Source of the DNA: CAYRJA01 sp964424455
GTDB taxonomy: Bacteria; Bacteroidota; Bacteroidia; Chitinophagales; UBA10324
Direction of reading: 5' to 3'
Assembly: GCA_964424455.1 (NCBI GenBank)
Contig: CAYRJA010000023.1
Span: 1 to 33,533 of the forward strand
Length of the DNA: 33,533 nucleotides
Part shown: positions 15,945-24,201 of the stretch, one piece after another
Layout of the letters: the number at the start of each line of letters is the position of its first letter
How positions within the stretch are numbered: the first letter of the stretch is position 1
Program-made: the position numbers and the translations under genes
Notes under the pieces: model-generated
Databases searched by the model: none
The model's input: only the letters and a program-made list of their open reading frames with translations
What the model was told of the DNA's origin: nothing

Positions 15945-17603
15945 ATGAGTTCCTTGTTTCGACTTCTTGCAGGATTAATCTTGATATTGATTTTAAGTGG
16001 AAAATCGTTTTCACAATGTGTAGTTATTAACGAAATGCTGATTAACGGACCTGGAAAGTGTGATGGTTCTTGTAACCCGGACACGGAAGAGTGGATAGAG
16101 TTGTACAATACTTGCTCTTCACCGGCTGACATAGGATGCTTTGTGCTGACGGATGGAGAATTTACTGTTACAGTTCCACAGGGTACTACTATTCCGGCAA
16201 ACGGATACTATGTAATTGGCAGCAATGGTTCTATAGGAACAGGTACAGTAGATCTGAATATTTCAACCTGTAATTGTACCAGTGGTGTAAAAATAGGTAC
16301 GCTGACCAATCCGAACGATCAGCTTATTCTCGCAGATAAAGACGGGAATGTTCAGAATGGAGTTATATGGGGAGGCGGACAAAACTTACCGTTGAATATT
16401 ACTGCAGCTCCTTCAGGAGGAAGTTGTCCTCAAACTACAATTTCAGCTTCATCTTCTTCTTCCTTTTTTGAAAGTCTTCCGTCAACGGGAGGTAATGGCT
16501 GCACTATTGCCCGCGTGTGCGACGGATCAAAGTCATGGGAAGAACGCTGTAACAGTACAATTTCAATGGGAACAACAAATGGAGCATTGCCGCTGGTTAA
16601 ATTCTCGGCTTCAAAGACTACTATTTGTAAGGGCGAATGCCTTTCCTTTACAGATTCAACTGTAGGTGCAGCAACATGGAAATGGACTTTCAGCGGATCA
16701 GACAGCGCCACTTCATTGCTCCAATCTCCTTCCAACATCTGTTATAATAGTAATGGTAATTATGATGTTACACTTTCAGTAACTACAGGTTGTGGTAAAG
16801 ATTCTTCAACAAAGGCAAGCTATATAAAAGTGGGAGGCAGTGGACAAATTCCTGTTGTAACAGCTTTACGCGATACTATTTGCGACGGAACTCCGGCAAC
16901 ACTCTCTGTTACAGACAGTCTGGGTGTATTACAATGGCAGTCCTCCGCTCAACAGACCAACTTCGCAGATATAAGTAGTGAGAAGAATAAAAATCTGTTT
17001 TCATTTCCATCACAAACCACGTACTACCGGATTTATGTTACAACAAACGGAATCTGTACGGACACTTCAGCTCCTTATAAAATAGTAGTAAATCCATCGC
17101 CTGTTGCTGACTATAGTTTTGAACCGGTAACCGGAAATGAGGATCAACTATCGTTTAATTCATCTGCAAGTGTTGGCGCTACTGTTTACGATTGGGATTT
17201 TGGCGACGGTGAAGGCAGTTCAGATCCTAACCCGATTCACAGTTTTGCAAAGGATACCTTTTACCATGTCTGCCTTACCGCTTACAATGGCTCTAACTGT
17301 TCATTTACTGTCTGCAAAGACATCAAAATTACTTTTACGGGTGTTACAGAAAATCTGAATGTTCATAATGAGATGAAGATATATCGAAACCCATATAGTG
17401 ATTACTTCTTCATTGAGTCAAATCAGTTGATAAAAAGTGTGACAGTATATGATGTATTGGGCAGAAATGTTTTTACGCTGAATAGCACGAATAAAACGAA
17501 TACACCAATATTAATTAATGCACCATTATTATCACAGGGTGTTTACTATCTGAAAGTTAATTTTACAGATGGAGAATTGGTAAGAACTTTAGTGAAATGG
17601 TAG
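15945..17603 (+). CDS. Lamin-tail and PKD-domain secreted protein with T9SS sorting domain
   Basis: A 552-residue exported protein. After a signal peptide (to about residue 23) residues about 24-135 form a lamin-tail (LTD) immunoglobulin-like domain (VVINEMLING, EEWIELYN, GCFVLTDG, IPANGYYVIG). Two PKD-like domains follow at roughly 205-295 (FTDSTVGAATWKWTFSG) and 385-465 (YDWDFGDGEGSSDPNPIHSF). A type A sorting domain closes the protein (about 475-552, YDVLGRN, LSQGVYYLKV). It contains about 20 cysteines, many in the LTD region, which suggests disulfides on an exposed protein. LTD domains are often found with extracellular nucleases and phosphatases, which fits the gene 23 bases downstream. 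It probably acts as an adhesive or substrate-holding partner. Confidence 0.87.
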   Translation: MSSLFRLLAGLILILILSGKSFSQCVVINEMLINGPGKCDGSCNPDTEEWIELYNTCSSPADIGCFVLTDGEFTVTVPQGTTIPANGYYVIGSNGSIGTGTVDLNISTCNCTSGVKIGTLTNPNDQLILADKDGNVQNGVIWGGGQNLPLNITAAPSGGSCPQTTISASSSSSFFESLPSTGGNGCTIARVCDGSKSWEERCNSTISMGTTNGALPLVKFSASKTTICKGECLSFTDSTVGAATWKWTFSGSDSATSLLQSPSNICYNSNGNYDVTLSVTTGCGKDSSTKASYIKVGGSGQIPVVTALRDTICDGTPATLSVTDSLGVLQWQSSAQQTNFADISSEKNKNLFSFPSQTTYYRIYVTTNGICTDTSAPYKIVVNPSPVADYSFEPVTGNEDQLSFNSSASVGATVYDWDFGDGEGSSDPNPIHSFAKDTFYHVCLTAYNGSNCSFTVCKDIKITFTGVTENLNVHNEMKIYRNPYSDYFFIESNQLIKSVTVYDVLGRNVFTLNSTNKTNTPILINAPLLSQGVYYLKVNFTDGELVRTLVKW

Positions 17604-17626
17604 AAATTATTTATTCGATTTATTAA

Positions 17627-18850
17627 ATGGAAATTTTAAAGAAGGCGCTTCTTAGCTTATTGTTATTTATTGTATCGGAGTTTGCTTTTTCACAGGATAC
17701 GGCTTTATTTATGAGTTATAATTTGCTGAATTATTATTCCAGCACTCAGGATTCTACAGTTCGTAATCCATATTTCAGGACTATTATTCAGCATACCCAT
17801 CCCGATGTATTGGCAGCAGTAGAAGTTGTCAACAATATTTCTTCTTCTGAATTTTTAAAGAATGTACTGCAAAAGGTAGATGCATCTTACACCAGAGCGC
17901 CTTTCTCAGGGAACGCCTATGATACAAACAGTTCGCTGTACTACCTTTCATCACAGTTTTCCTGTAATTCAAATGTAGCTATTCATACATCCACATCAAG
18001 AGAAATAAATGATTACACTCTGATTCATAAGGCAACAGGAAAAAAAATTCATGTATATGTTGTTCATTTGAAAGCAAGTTCCGGTAGTGATAATGAGCAA
18101 AAGAGACTTTCCGAAGCAGATTCATTACGGGCTGTAACAGATGCTTTGCCTGCCAATACTTCATTTATCGTTTGTGGCGACTTTAATTTCTATGGTTCAA
18201 CGCCGGCATACATAAAGCTAACAGAATCGCATACAGGAACTCAAGGGCAGTTTTTTGATGCACTCGATATGCCGGGCATTTGGGATTCACCAGCTTATAC
18301 AAAATATCATACCCAATCTACACGCCGGAGAAGTTTTGGGTACGGTTACACCGGCTCCACAGGTGGATTAGATGATAGATTTGATTTGTTCTTGTTTTCA
18401 AAAGATATTGTTTCAAATGGTTCAATTCACTTTGTTGAAGGTAGTACTAAAGTTATTGGCAACGATGGCAACCACTACAATGATTCAATTAATCAACTTC
18501 CAAATACTGCCGTGTCAGTAGCTGTTGCTAATGCTCTCCACTATGCTTCTGATCATTTGCCCGTTCAGATAAAACTTGTTTACGGGAAAACATCTTCAAT
18601 AAGAGATATTTCTGCTAGTAGTAATACTTTTATAGTGTATCCTAATCCTTCTGACAATGAATGTTTTATAAAATCAAACTCAATTGAAAGTTTTGATTAT
18701 TTGCTTTATGATTTAACAGGAAGAATATTGAATGAAGGTACAGGTTTTAAATCAGTTATCGTTCCTCTTGAAGGCTTATCTAAAGGAATTTATTATCTGA
18801 AAATATCCTCTGAAAAAGAATCGGAAGTATTCAAGTTGGCTCATTATTGA
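17627..18850 (+). CDS. Secreted endonuclease/exonuclease/phosphatase-family enzyme, T9SS-sorted
   Basis: A 407-residue exported enzyme of the EEP (DNase I/exonuclease III/inositol phosphatase) superfamily. After the signal peptide (ending near residue 22) the fold's active-site motifs are present in order: MSYNLLNYY (metal/phosphate loop), LAAVEVV (metal-binding Glu), VVHLKASSG, VCGDFNFYGSTPAY (catalytic Asp/Asn) and ASDHLPVQIKL (catalytic Asp-His). The last 80 residues are a type A T9SS sorting domain (YPNPSDNECF, YDLTGRIL, LSKGIYYLKIS). It should cleave phosphodiester or phosphomonoester bonds outside the cell; nuclease activity is the most likely reading but a phosphatase cannot be excluded. 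It is the last gene of the surface locus. Confidence 0.88.
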   Translation: MEILKKALLSLLLFIVSEFAFSQDTALFMSYNLLNYYSSTQDSTVRNPYFRTIIQHTHPDVLAAVEVVNNISSSEFLKNVLQKVDASYTRAPFSGNAYDTNSSLYYLSSQFSCNSNVAIHTSTSREINDYTLIHKATGKKIHVYVVHLKASSGSDNEQKRLSEADSLRAVTDALPANTSFIVCGDFNFYGSTPAYIKLTESHTGTQGQFFDALDMPGIWDSPAYTKYHTQSTRRRSFGYGYTGSTGGLDDRFDLFLFSKDIVSNGSIHFVEGSTKVIGNDGNHYNDSINQLPNTAVSVAVANALHYASDHLPVQIKLVYGKTSSIRDISASSNTFIVYPNPSDNECFIKSNSIESFDYLLYDLTGRILNEGTGFKSVIVPLEGLSKGIYYLKISSEKESEVFKLAHY

Positions 18851-18852
18851 GC

Positions 18853-18889
18853 AGATAGGTTATAGCACATTATGGTTGAAGCCCTATCT
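18853..18889 (+). terminator. Weak hairpin after the surface locus
   Basis: AGATAGG (18853-18859) pairs with CCTATCT (18883-18889) around a 23-base loop just after the nuclease-family stop. The stem is short and only a mixed TTTGCTTCT follows, so this is at best a weak terminator. It overlaps the proposed mnmA promoter. Confidence 0.25.
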
Positions 18890-18892
18890 TTG
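18885..18892 (+). promoter_or_regulatory. Putative -7 element of mnmA
   Basis: TATCTTTG followed by C fits the Bacteroidota TAnnTTTG -7 consensus exactly and would place transcription start about 14 bases before the GTG start codon. A matching -33 TTTG is not evident. Confidence 0.45.
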
Positions 18893-18912
18893 CTTCTCTA
18901 AAATTTACAAAA

Positions 18913-20070
18913 GTGAGTAAGGGAAAAGTTTTAGTGGCGATGAGTGGCGGCATTGACAGCACTGTTGCCGCAGTGATGATGCATAAGGAAGGTTATGAGG
19001 TAATTGGCATGACCATGAAAACATGGGACTATGCTACATCGGGTGGTGGTAAGAAAGAAACCGGTTGTTGTAATCTTGATTCTATTAATGATGCCCGGAA
19101 TGTTGCAGTGGAATTGGGCTTCCCGCATTACATAGTTGACATTCGTGAAGAGTTTGGCGATGCGGTAATAGATAATTTTGTCAGTGAATATATTTCGGGT
19201 CGAACACCGAATCCATGTGTACTCTGTAACACCCACATTAAGTGGACAGCGTTATTGAAAAGAGCTAAAATGATGGGATGTGAATTTATTGCTACCGGTC
19301 ATTATGCTCAAAGACGATTCGAGAATGGTAGATATATTGTTTCCAGAGGCACAGATACATGGAAAGATCAGAGTTATGTGTTGTGGGGCTTGTCACAGAG
19401 TTCATTGGCGATAACTCAATTCCCTCTCGGGCATTTCCGCAAAACAGAAATAAGGAAAATGTGTGAAGACTGGGGATATAAAGAACTCTCTAAAAAAAGT
19501 GAGAGCTATGAAATATGTTTTATTCCAGACAACGACTATCGCGGATTTCTTAAACGCAGGGTTCCCGATTTAGAAAAGAAAGTAGAAGGTGGTGATTTTG
19601 TTACAAGAGACGGGACAGTAGTAGGTAAGCACGAAGGCTATCCCTTTTACACGATAGGACAGCGAAAGGGCTTGAATATCGCACTCGGCAAACCCATGTT
19701 TGTAACAGATATTATTCCTGAAACAAACACAGTAGTACTTGGAGAAATAGATGAACTGAACCGTAATGGGATGATAGTTGCCGGATTGAATCTGATAAAA
19801 TATGATAGTATTCCGGACGGATTAGAGGTGATGGCAAAAATCCGTTACAAAGATGCCGGCGCTCCTGCAAAACTTTATAATGATGATGGGAAAATCAGAG
19901 TAGAATTTGAAGGACATGTAAAAGCAATTGCTCCCGGTCAGTCAGCCGTTTTTTATGAAGGAAATGATGTGATAGGAGGAGGGATTATTCAACAGAGTTT
20001 TGATATTAAAACTCAGCCAGCAGTCATCAGTAATATAAGTATACGGTTCATTAATCAGACAGCAGAATGA
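18913..20070 (+). CDS. mnmA: tRNA-specific 2-thiouridylase MnmA
   Basis: A 385-residue enzyme that thiolates U34 of tRNAs for Lys, Glu and Gln using ATP and a persulfide donor. The PP-loop SGGIDST (11-17) binds ATP. The two catalytic cysteines are Cys105 (NPCVLCN) and Cys202 (SYEICFIPDNDY). The ATGHYAQ segment and the C-terminal beta-barrel (GQSAVFYEGNDVIGGG) are typical. An additional Cys102 occupies a position that is Asp in E. coli. The start is GTG at 18913 (MSKGKVLVAMSGG), which is the only start giving the normal N terminus. The gene is preceded by a TATCTTTG promoter-like element and appears to be its own unit after the surface locus. Confidence 0.96.
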   Translation: MSKGKVLVAMSGGIDSTVAAVMMHKEGYEVIGMTMKTWDYATSGGGKKETGCCNLDSINDARNVAVELGFPHYIVDIREEFGDAVIDNFVSEYISGRTPNPCVLCNTHIKWTALLKRAKMMGCEFIATGHYAQRRFENGRYIVSRGTDTWKDQSYVLWGLSQSSLAITQFPLGHFRKTEIRKMCEDWGYKELSKKSESYEICFIPDNDYRGFLKRRVPDLEKKVEGGDFVTRDGTVVGKHEGYPFYTIGQRKGLNIALGKPMFVTDIIPETNTVVLGEIDELNRNGMIVAGLNLIKYDSIPDGLEVMAKIRYKDAGAPAKLYNDDGKIRVEFEGHVKAIAPGQSAVFYEGNDVIGGGIIQQSFDIKTQPAVISNISIRFINQTAE

Positions 20071-20129
20071 TTTTAAATTGTTGAAATCGTTATTGAGATG
20101 AATAAAACCTCAACGGTATTATTGACCCG

Positions 20130-21260
20130 ATGAAATTTAATATTACTTTTCTCTTTCTCCTTTTTGTTTCCGTTAATTCATTCGCACAGAAGGAAGCATC
20201 TATATGGTTTTTTGGCAACAAAGCCGGAGTGGACTTCAGTTATTCAAAACCGGTTGCTGTAACAACCAGCCAGATGAGTACCAGCGAAGGAAGCGTCAGC
20301 ATGTGTGACCTTAGGGGATTTTTTATTTTCTACACAAATGGTGTAACAGTGTGGAACCGGCATCATAAAGTTATGCCTAATGGAAAAGGATTGAAAGGTC
20401 ACGACTCTTCCAGTGAATCAGCTATTGCCATTCCCAATCCAAAAGACATCAACCTTTATTACCTGTTTACCTCCGATGCAGGAGGGTATGCTAATCCGCC
20501 CAATAACGGAGTAAGTTATTCAATAATAGACATGACAAAAGACGGAGGAATGGGAGATGTGGTAAAGAAAAATATTCCGCTTATTCCATCAGCAGCGGAA
20601 AAGCTTACAGCCGTAAAACACAAAAACGGAATTGATTATTGGGTGCTTGCTCACGGATGGAATACTAATAACTTTTATGCTTACTTAGTTACAAAAGATG
20701 GAGTGGCAAAACATCCGGTTATTACAAGTATAGGCAGTATTCATTCAGGTGGAAGGTCAGCCGATGGAAACTCAATCGGATATATGAAATTTTCTCCCGA
20801 TGGAAAAAAAGTAGCTGTCATGCTTTATGAAAGTAAATATGCTGAACTTTTTGATTTTAATAATGAGACAGGTATGCTTTCTAATCCCAAAACTATTCTG
20901 ATTCCTTTTGATAAAATGGCGTATGGCTGTGAGTTTTCACCAAACAGCAAACTGCTGTATATCAGTATTTATCTGACGAATGAAATTTATCAGTTTGATA
21001 TAACGTTGAATACGACAGCAGACATTATGAATTCTGCCGTACTTGTTGCAGCATCACTCGAAAAGAAAATGGGTGCACTTCAACTTGCCATTGACGGAAA
21101 AATATATGTAGCCAAACGCTCAGACTATCTGGGATGTATTACTTCTCCGAATACAAAAGGAGTAGGATGTAACTATATTGAGGATGCTGTTTACTTGAAT
21201 GGCGGCAGACCAAAACTTGGTCTGCCGAACTTCATTACAAGTTATTTCAATAAGCCATAA
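20130..21260 (+). CDS. Secreted beta-propeller-like protein of the gliding-associated type, no sorting domain
   Basis: A 376-residue exported protein with a clear signal peptide (ending SFA-QK at about residue 19). The mature part starts ASIWFFGNKAGVDFS and continues with EGSVSMCDLRGFFIFYTNGVTVWNRHHKVMPNG, a sequence style that in many Bacteroidota forms the N-terminal propeller of large proteins ending in a gliding-motility-associated (type B) T9SS domain. Here the protein stops straight after the propeller-like repeats (SPDGKKVAVMLYESKYAELFDF, SPNSKLLYISIYLTNEIYQFDI) and has no sorting domain. It is therefore probably periplasmic or exported another way. It is convergent with glutamate dehydrogenase, with four bases between the stops. 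Confidence 0.8.
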   Translation: MKFNITFLFLLFVSVNSFAQKEASIWFFGNKAGVDFSYSKPVAVTTSQMSTSEGSVSMCDLRGFFIFYTNGVTVWNRHHKVMPNGKGLKGHDSSSESAIAIPNPKDINLYYLFTSDAGGYANPPNNGVSYSIIDMTKDGGMGDVVKKNIPLIPSAAEKLTAVKHKNGIDYWVLAHGWNTNNFYAYLVTKDGVAKHPVITSIGSIHSGGRSADGNSIGYMKFSPDGKKVAVMLYESKYAELFDFNNETGMLSNPKTILIPFDKMAYGCEFSPNSKLLYISIYLTNEIYQFDITLNTTADIMNSAVLVAASLEKKMGALQLAIDGKIYVAKRSDYLGCITSPNTKGVGCNYIEDAVYLNGGRPKLGLPNFITSYFNKP

Positions 21261-21264
21261 AAGA

Positions 21265-22719
21265 CTAAGGCCAGATACCAAGCGCCTGGTAAGAATCAGC
21301 TACTTTACTGATAGCTACTACAAACGCAGCCGTACGGTGGTCTTTAATCTTTTTGTTGCCTTTTAGTGTATTGCGGATGGCATGATAAGAACTAATCATA
21401 GTTTCTTCCAAACCGGAATTTACCAAATCAATTTCATCCGGACCATGAGTCAGCATGTTTCTTTCACTTTCTGACATCCTTTTTCCGGTAAACTCCTCTA
21501 TGGCATCAATAAATCTCAGATTGGTGTTTTCAGTGAAACGCTTGTCCATTCGACCGAAGCGAACATGTGACAAATTTTTCAGCCATTCAAAATAAGAAAC
21601 TGTAACACCACCGGCATTCAGGTACATATCAGGAATAACCATTACTCCTTTTTTCAAAAGAATAGCTTCTCCTTCCGGTGAAACAGGACCATTAGCGGCT
21701 TCCGCAACTATTTTAGCTTTTATCTGGGCAGCATTGTCACCTCTTATAACATTTTCTAAAGCGGCGGGTACTAATATGTCACAATCAAATCCAATCAGAG
21801 CATCGGGGCTGTTGAACACTTTTGCATTCGGATAAGTCCGCAATGATTTGTTCTCGGATTTGTACTTCATTACATCCATCAGGTCAATCCCCTTTGGATT
21901 GTATAGTGAACAGTCAATTTCTGAAAGTCCTACGAGTTTTGCTCCGGCTTCATAAAAGAAAAGGGCTGCATGGTATCCTACATTACCCAAACCTTGAACA
22001 CATACTCTTTTACCCTCGATTCCGGTTGTAAGTCCAATCGCCTTCATATCTTCTGCAACGCTGCATGCTTCACGGGTTCCGTAAAATACACCGCGTCCGG
22101 TGGCTTCTTTTCTTCCGCGAACTCCTCCCTGGCTGATCGGCTTACCTGTAACACACCCATAAGCATCCACCTGACCGGGATGAAATGCTGCATATGTATC
22201 AAGAATCCAGCTCATCTCGCGTTCGCCGGTTCCATAGTCAGGAGCAGGAACATCAATGCCGGGACCTATAAAATTTTTCTTGATCAACTCTGAAGTATAA
22301 CGACGCGTTATCCGTTCAAGTTGCTCTACCGTATATGCCTTGGGGTCAATTTTTATTCCGCCTTTAGCTCCGCCGAAAGGAACATCTACAATTGCGCATT
22401 TGTAAGTCATAAGGGCAGAAAGCGCCATTACTTCATCTTGGTTTACCGCAAGCGAGAAACGAATTCCTCCTTTACAAGGAACTTTGTGCTGACTGTGTTG
22501 AATACGAAACGCTTCGATTACCTCTACACGGTCACCTATCTGAATAGGGAAGTGCATTTCGTAAACACTGTTACAAACTTTAATCTGGTCTAACAGACCT
22601 TTAGGGTAACTTGTGAAAGCCGCAGCTTGGTCAAAGTACCTCTCTACATTCCCAAAAAAACTGTATGCTTCTTTGCCTCCGTTTTTGCCGGAACTTTTTG
22701 TTGAACTTTTCTTAGCCAT
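21265..22719 (-). CDS. gdhA: Glu/Leu/Phe/Val-family dehydrogenase, probably glutamate dehydrogenase
   Basis: A 484-residue amino-acid dehydrogenase interconverting glutamate and 2-oxoglutarate plus ammonia. KGGIRFS (83-89) and the GGAKGG motif (116-121) carry the substrate and catalytic lysines, PAPDYGT follows, and VQGLGNVGYHAA is the dinucleotide-binding turn of the Rossmann domain. The length is slightly above the usual 420-470 because of a Lys/Ser/Gly-rich N-terminal tail (residues 1-16) that is not part of the fold. Cofactor preference cannot be settled by eye. The gene starts 17 bases after ccmD and is the last of a long minus-strand run. Confidence 0.95.
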   Translation of the reverse strand: MAKKSSTKSSGKNGGKEAYSFFGNVERYFDQAAAFTSYPKGLLDQIKVCNSVYEMHFPIQIGDRVEVIEAFRIQHSQHKVPCKGGIRFSLAVNQDEVMALSALMTYKCAIVDVPFGGAKGGIKIDPKAYTVEQLERITRRYTSELIKKNFIGPGIDVPAPDYGTGEREMSWILDTYAAFHPGQVDAYGCVTGKPISQGGVRGRKEATGRGVFYGTREACSVAEDMKAIGLTTGIEGKRVCVQGLGNVGYHAALFFYEAGAKLVGLSEIDCSLYNPKGIDLMDVMKYKSENKSLRTYPNAKVFNSPDALIGFDCDILVPAALENVIRGDNAAQIKAKIVAEAANGPVSPEGEAILLKKGVMVIPDMYLNAGGVTVSYFEWLKNLSHVRFGRMDKRFTENTNLRFIDAIEEFTGKRMSESERNMLTHGPDEIDLVNSGLEETMISSYHAIRNTLKGNKKIKDHRTAAFVVAISKVADSYQALGIWP

Positions 22720-22736
22720 TTTTTATGATTGTTTAT

Positions 22737-22943
22737 TTAATTTGAATTTTTCTCTTTGAGTTTTTTCTCTAACTTTTTAAGTCTTATCTCCTGTGAAATC
22801 AAAAACAGTATGATACCGATAAATATGGTAACGAGTACACTGATGACTACATATATTTTTCCTGACTCACGCAGATAATCCGCCATCTCTGGGCGGGTAG
22901 TTTCCTGTAATAGAACGAATAGAAACAGAGTAATAATTTTCAT
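22737..22943 (-). CDS. ccmD: CcmD-family small membrane protein
   Basis: A 68-residue protein with two hydrophobic segments (1-13 and about 29-49), the motif MADYLRESGKIYVVISVLV, and a Lys/Glu-rich tail (RLKKLEKKLKEK). This is the Bacteroidota CcmD-like pattern and it lies next to ccmC, which CcmD helps in heme delivery for cytochrome c maturation. On the minus strand TATCTTGTG (23028-23020) in the gap after ccmC looks like a -7 element, so the gene may have its own promoter. It is small and would be easy to miss, but its neighbour supports it. Confidence 0.82.
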   Translation of the reverse strand: MKIITLFLFVLLQETTRPEMADYLRESGKIYVVISVLVTIFIGIILFLISQEIRLKKLEKKLKEKNSN

Positions 22944-23040
22944 TGATTTGAATCAGAGTCAGGAACAAATAAATATTTAATCAGGTTCACAACTCATCAT
23001 CCTCAACTATTTAAGCGGGCACAAGATAGGAAGGATAATT

Positions 23041-23745
23041 TCATTTCTCCAAAATAGTATCAGAAGAACTTTCCAACATCATTACCTTTCTTTGGATATG
23101 ATCTATTCTTGCAGAAACGTTAGCAAGCCAAAACCCAAGTAATGTCCACCCGGTAGCAGCAGGGTAAAATACCATTCGCATGGTATTATCAAGATCGTAG
23201 CTGTTAAAAGCCGGATTCCCTCCGTTACCCGGATGAAGTGAATCAGTCAGGCGAGGTACAATAAATATCATAGGAATAAATACAGCATAGAAAAGGATAT
23301 TGGCAACGGCTGATACACGCGCGCGCTTATCAATATCATCCATTGAATTACGGAGAACAAAGTAGGCAAAATAGAGCAGCAAGCCCACGGCGGCTGTCAT
23401 TTCTTTCGGATCATTATTCCACCACATTCCCCATGTGGTCTCAGCCCATTGCATCCCTGTTACAATACCGCAGAGACCAAACATTAAACCTGCCTTTGCA
23501 GTTGCAGTTGCATAAGCATCAGTTCGTTGATTGGCATGTATGAGATAACGGATGCTATAATAAGCAGATGCTCCAAGCAATGCTGTCATGCCAAACCACA
23601 TGGGCACATGGAAATATAAATTTCGGATAGATTCGTTTAGAATATCAAGTGCCGGAACAGGCATCAGGAAACCGGCTATTATTGTGTAACCAACCAGAAC
23701 GATTGCCGTAATTTTCCACCAATCCTGCTTTAATGAAAGTTTCAT
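23041..23745 (-). CDS. ccmC: Cytochrome c biogenesis protein CcmC/CcsA family
   Basis: A 234-residue protein with six membrane segments that binds heme for transfer to the cytochrome c maturation machinery. The tryptophan-rich periplasmic motif of the heme-handling family is present as WGMWWNNDPKE, flanked by candidate heme-ligand histidines in NLYFHVPMWF and DSLHPGNGG. The size fits CcmC rather than the larger CcmF or CcsA. TATCTTCG (23770-23763) upstream resembles a -7 element. ccmD follows after about 100 bases. ccmA, ccmB and ccmE are not in the window. Confidence 0.92.
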   Translation of the reverse strand: MKLSLKQDWWKITAIVLVGYTIIAGFLMPVPALDILNESIRNLYFHVPMWFGMTALLGASAYYSIRYLIHANQRTDAYATATAKAGLMFGLCGIVTGMQWAETTWGMWWNNDPKEMTAAVGLLLYFAYFVLRNSMDDIDKRARVSAVANILFYAVFIPMIFIVPRLTDSLHPGNGGNPAFNSYDLDNTMRMVFYPAATGWTLLGFWLANVSARIDHIQRKVMMLESSSDTILEK

Positions 23746-23823
23746 TTCTAAAGAAGAAAGTGCGAAGATAACAGGTAATTAGTTGATAGAAGAAATGAAA
23801 TTAAAGATGCAGTAATGTATCTG

Positions 23824-24156
23824 TTACTTCGCTTTATAACCCTCTGATGTAAGAATAGCTATCACTCTTTCCCGCAGGTTACCTTGTATCAGAATCATTC
23901 CATCCTTGCAACTACCGCCCGTTCCACACTTTGTTTTCAAGGTTTTGCAGAGTGTTTCCAAATCTTCAGGTTTACCGATAAATCCGCTGATAAGTGTTAC
24001 AGTTTTCCCCTTTCGCATTTTATTATCTAATGTTACTTTCAACTTCTGCTGAGTGTTAGATAGAGTATCCTGATCTCCTGACGGTTGTTCAGTATATTCA
24101 AAATCAGGATTAGTAGAGTAAACCACTCCGATGCGATTTTTGTTCTTGTTGGACAT
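23824..24156 (-). CDS. SUI1/YciH-family translation initiation factor homologue
   Basis: A 110-residue protein whose C-terminal 75 residues form an eIF1/SUI1 domain. The signature is KGKTVTLISGF, followed by LETLCKTLKTKCGTGGSCKDGMILIQGN and the closing helix RVIAILTSEGYKAK. The N-terminal 35 residues are polar and probably disordered. Bacterial homologues (YciH) are thought to affect start-codon fidelity at the 30S subunit, but the role in Bacteroidota is not established. It is encoded 45 bases downstream of the lipid kinase gene in the same direction. Confidence 0.92.
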   Translation of the reverse strand: MSNKNKNRIGVVYSTNPDFEYTEQPSGDQDTLSNTQQKLKVTLDNKMRKGKTVTLISGFIGKPEDLETLCKTLKTKCGTGGSCKDGMILIQGNLRERVIAILTSEGYKAK

Positions 24157-24201
24157 TTTTAAGATGTTATTTCTATGAAGTAAATAAATGGATACTGTTT
24201 T

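Noticed and set aside
21276..21291. Inverted repeat TACCA-AGCGCC-TGGTA near the end of gdhA as a terminator
   Set aside because: It lies inside the coding sequence, the stem is five bases and no T-tract follows.
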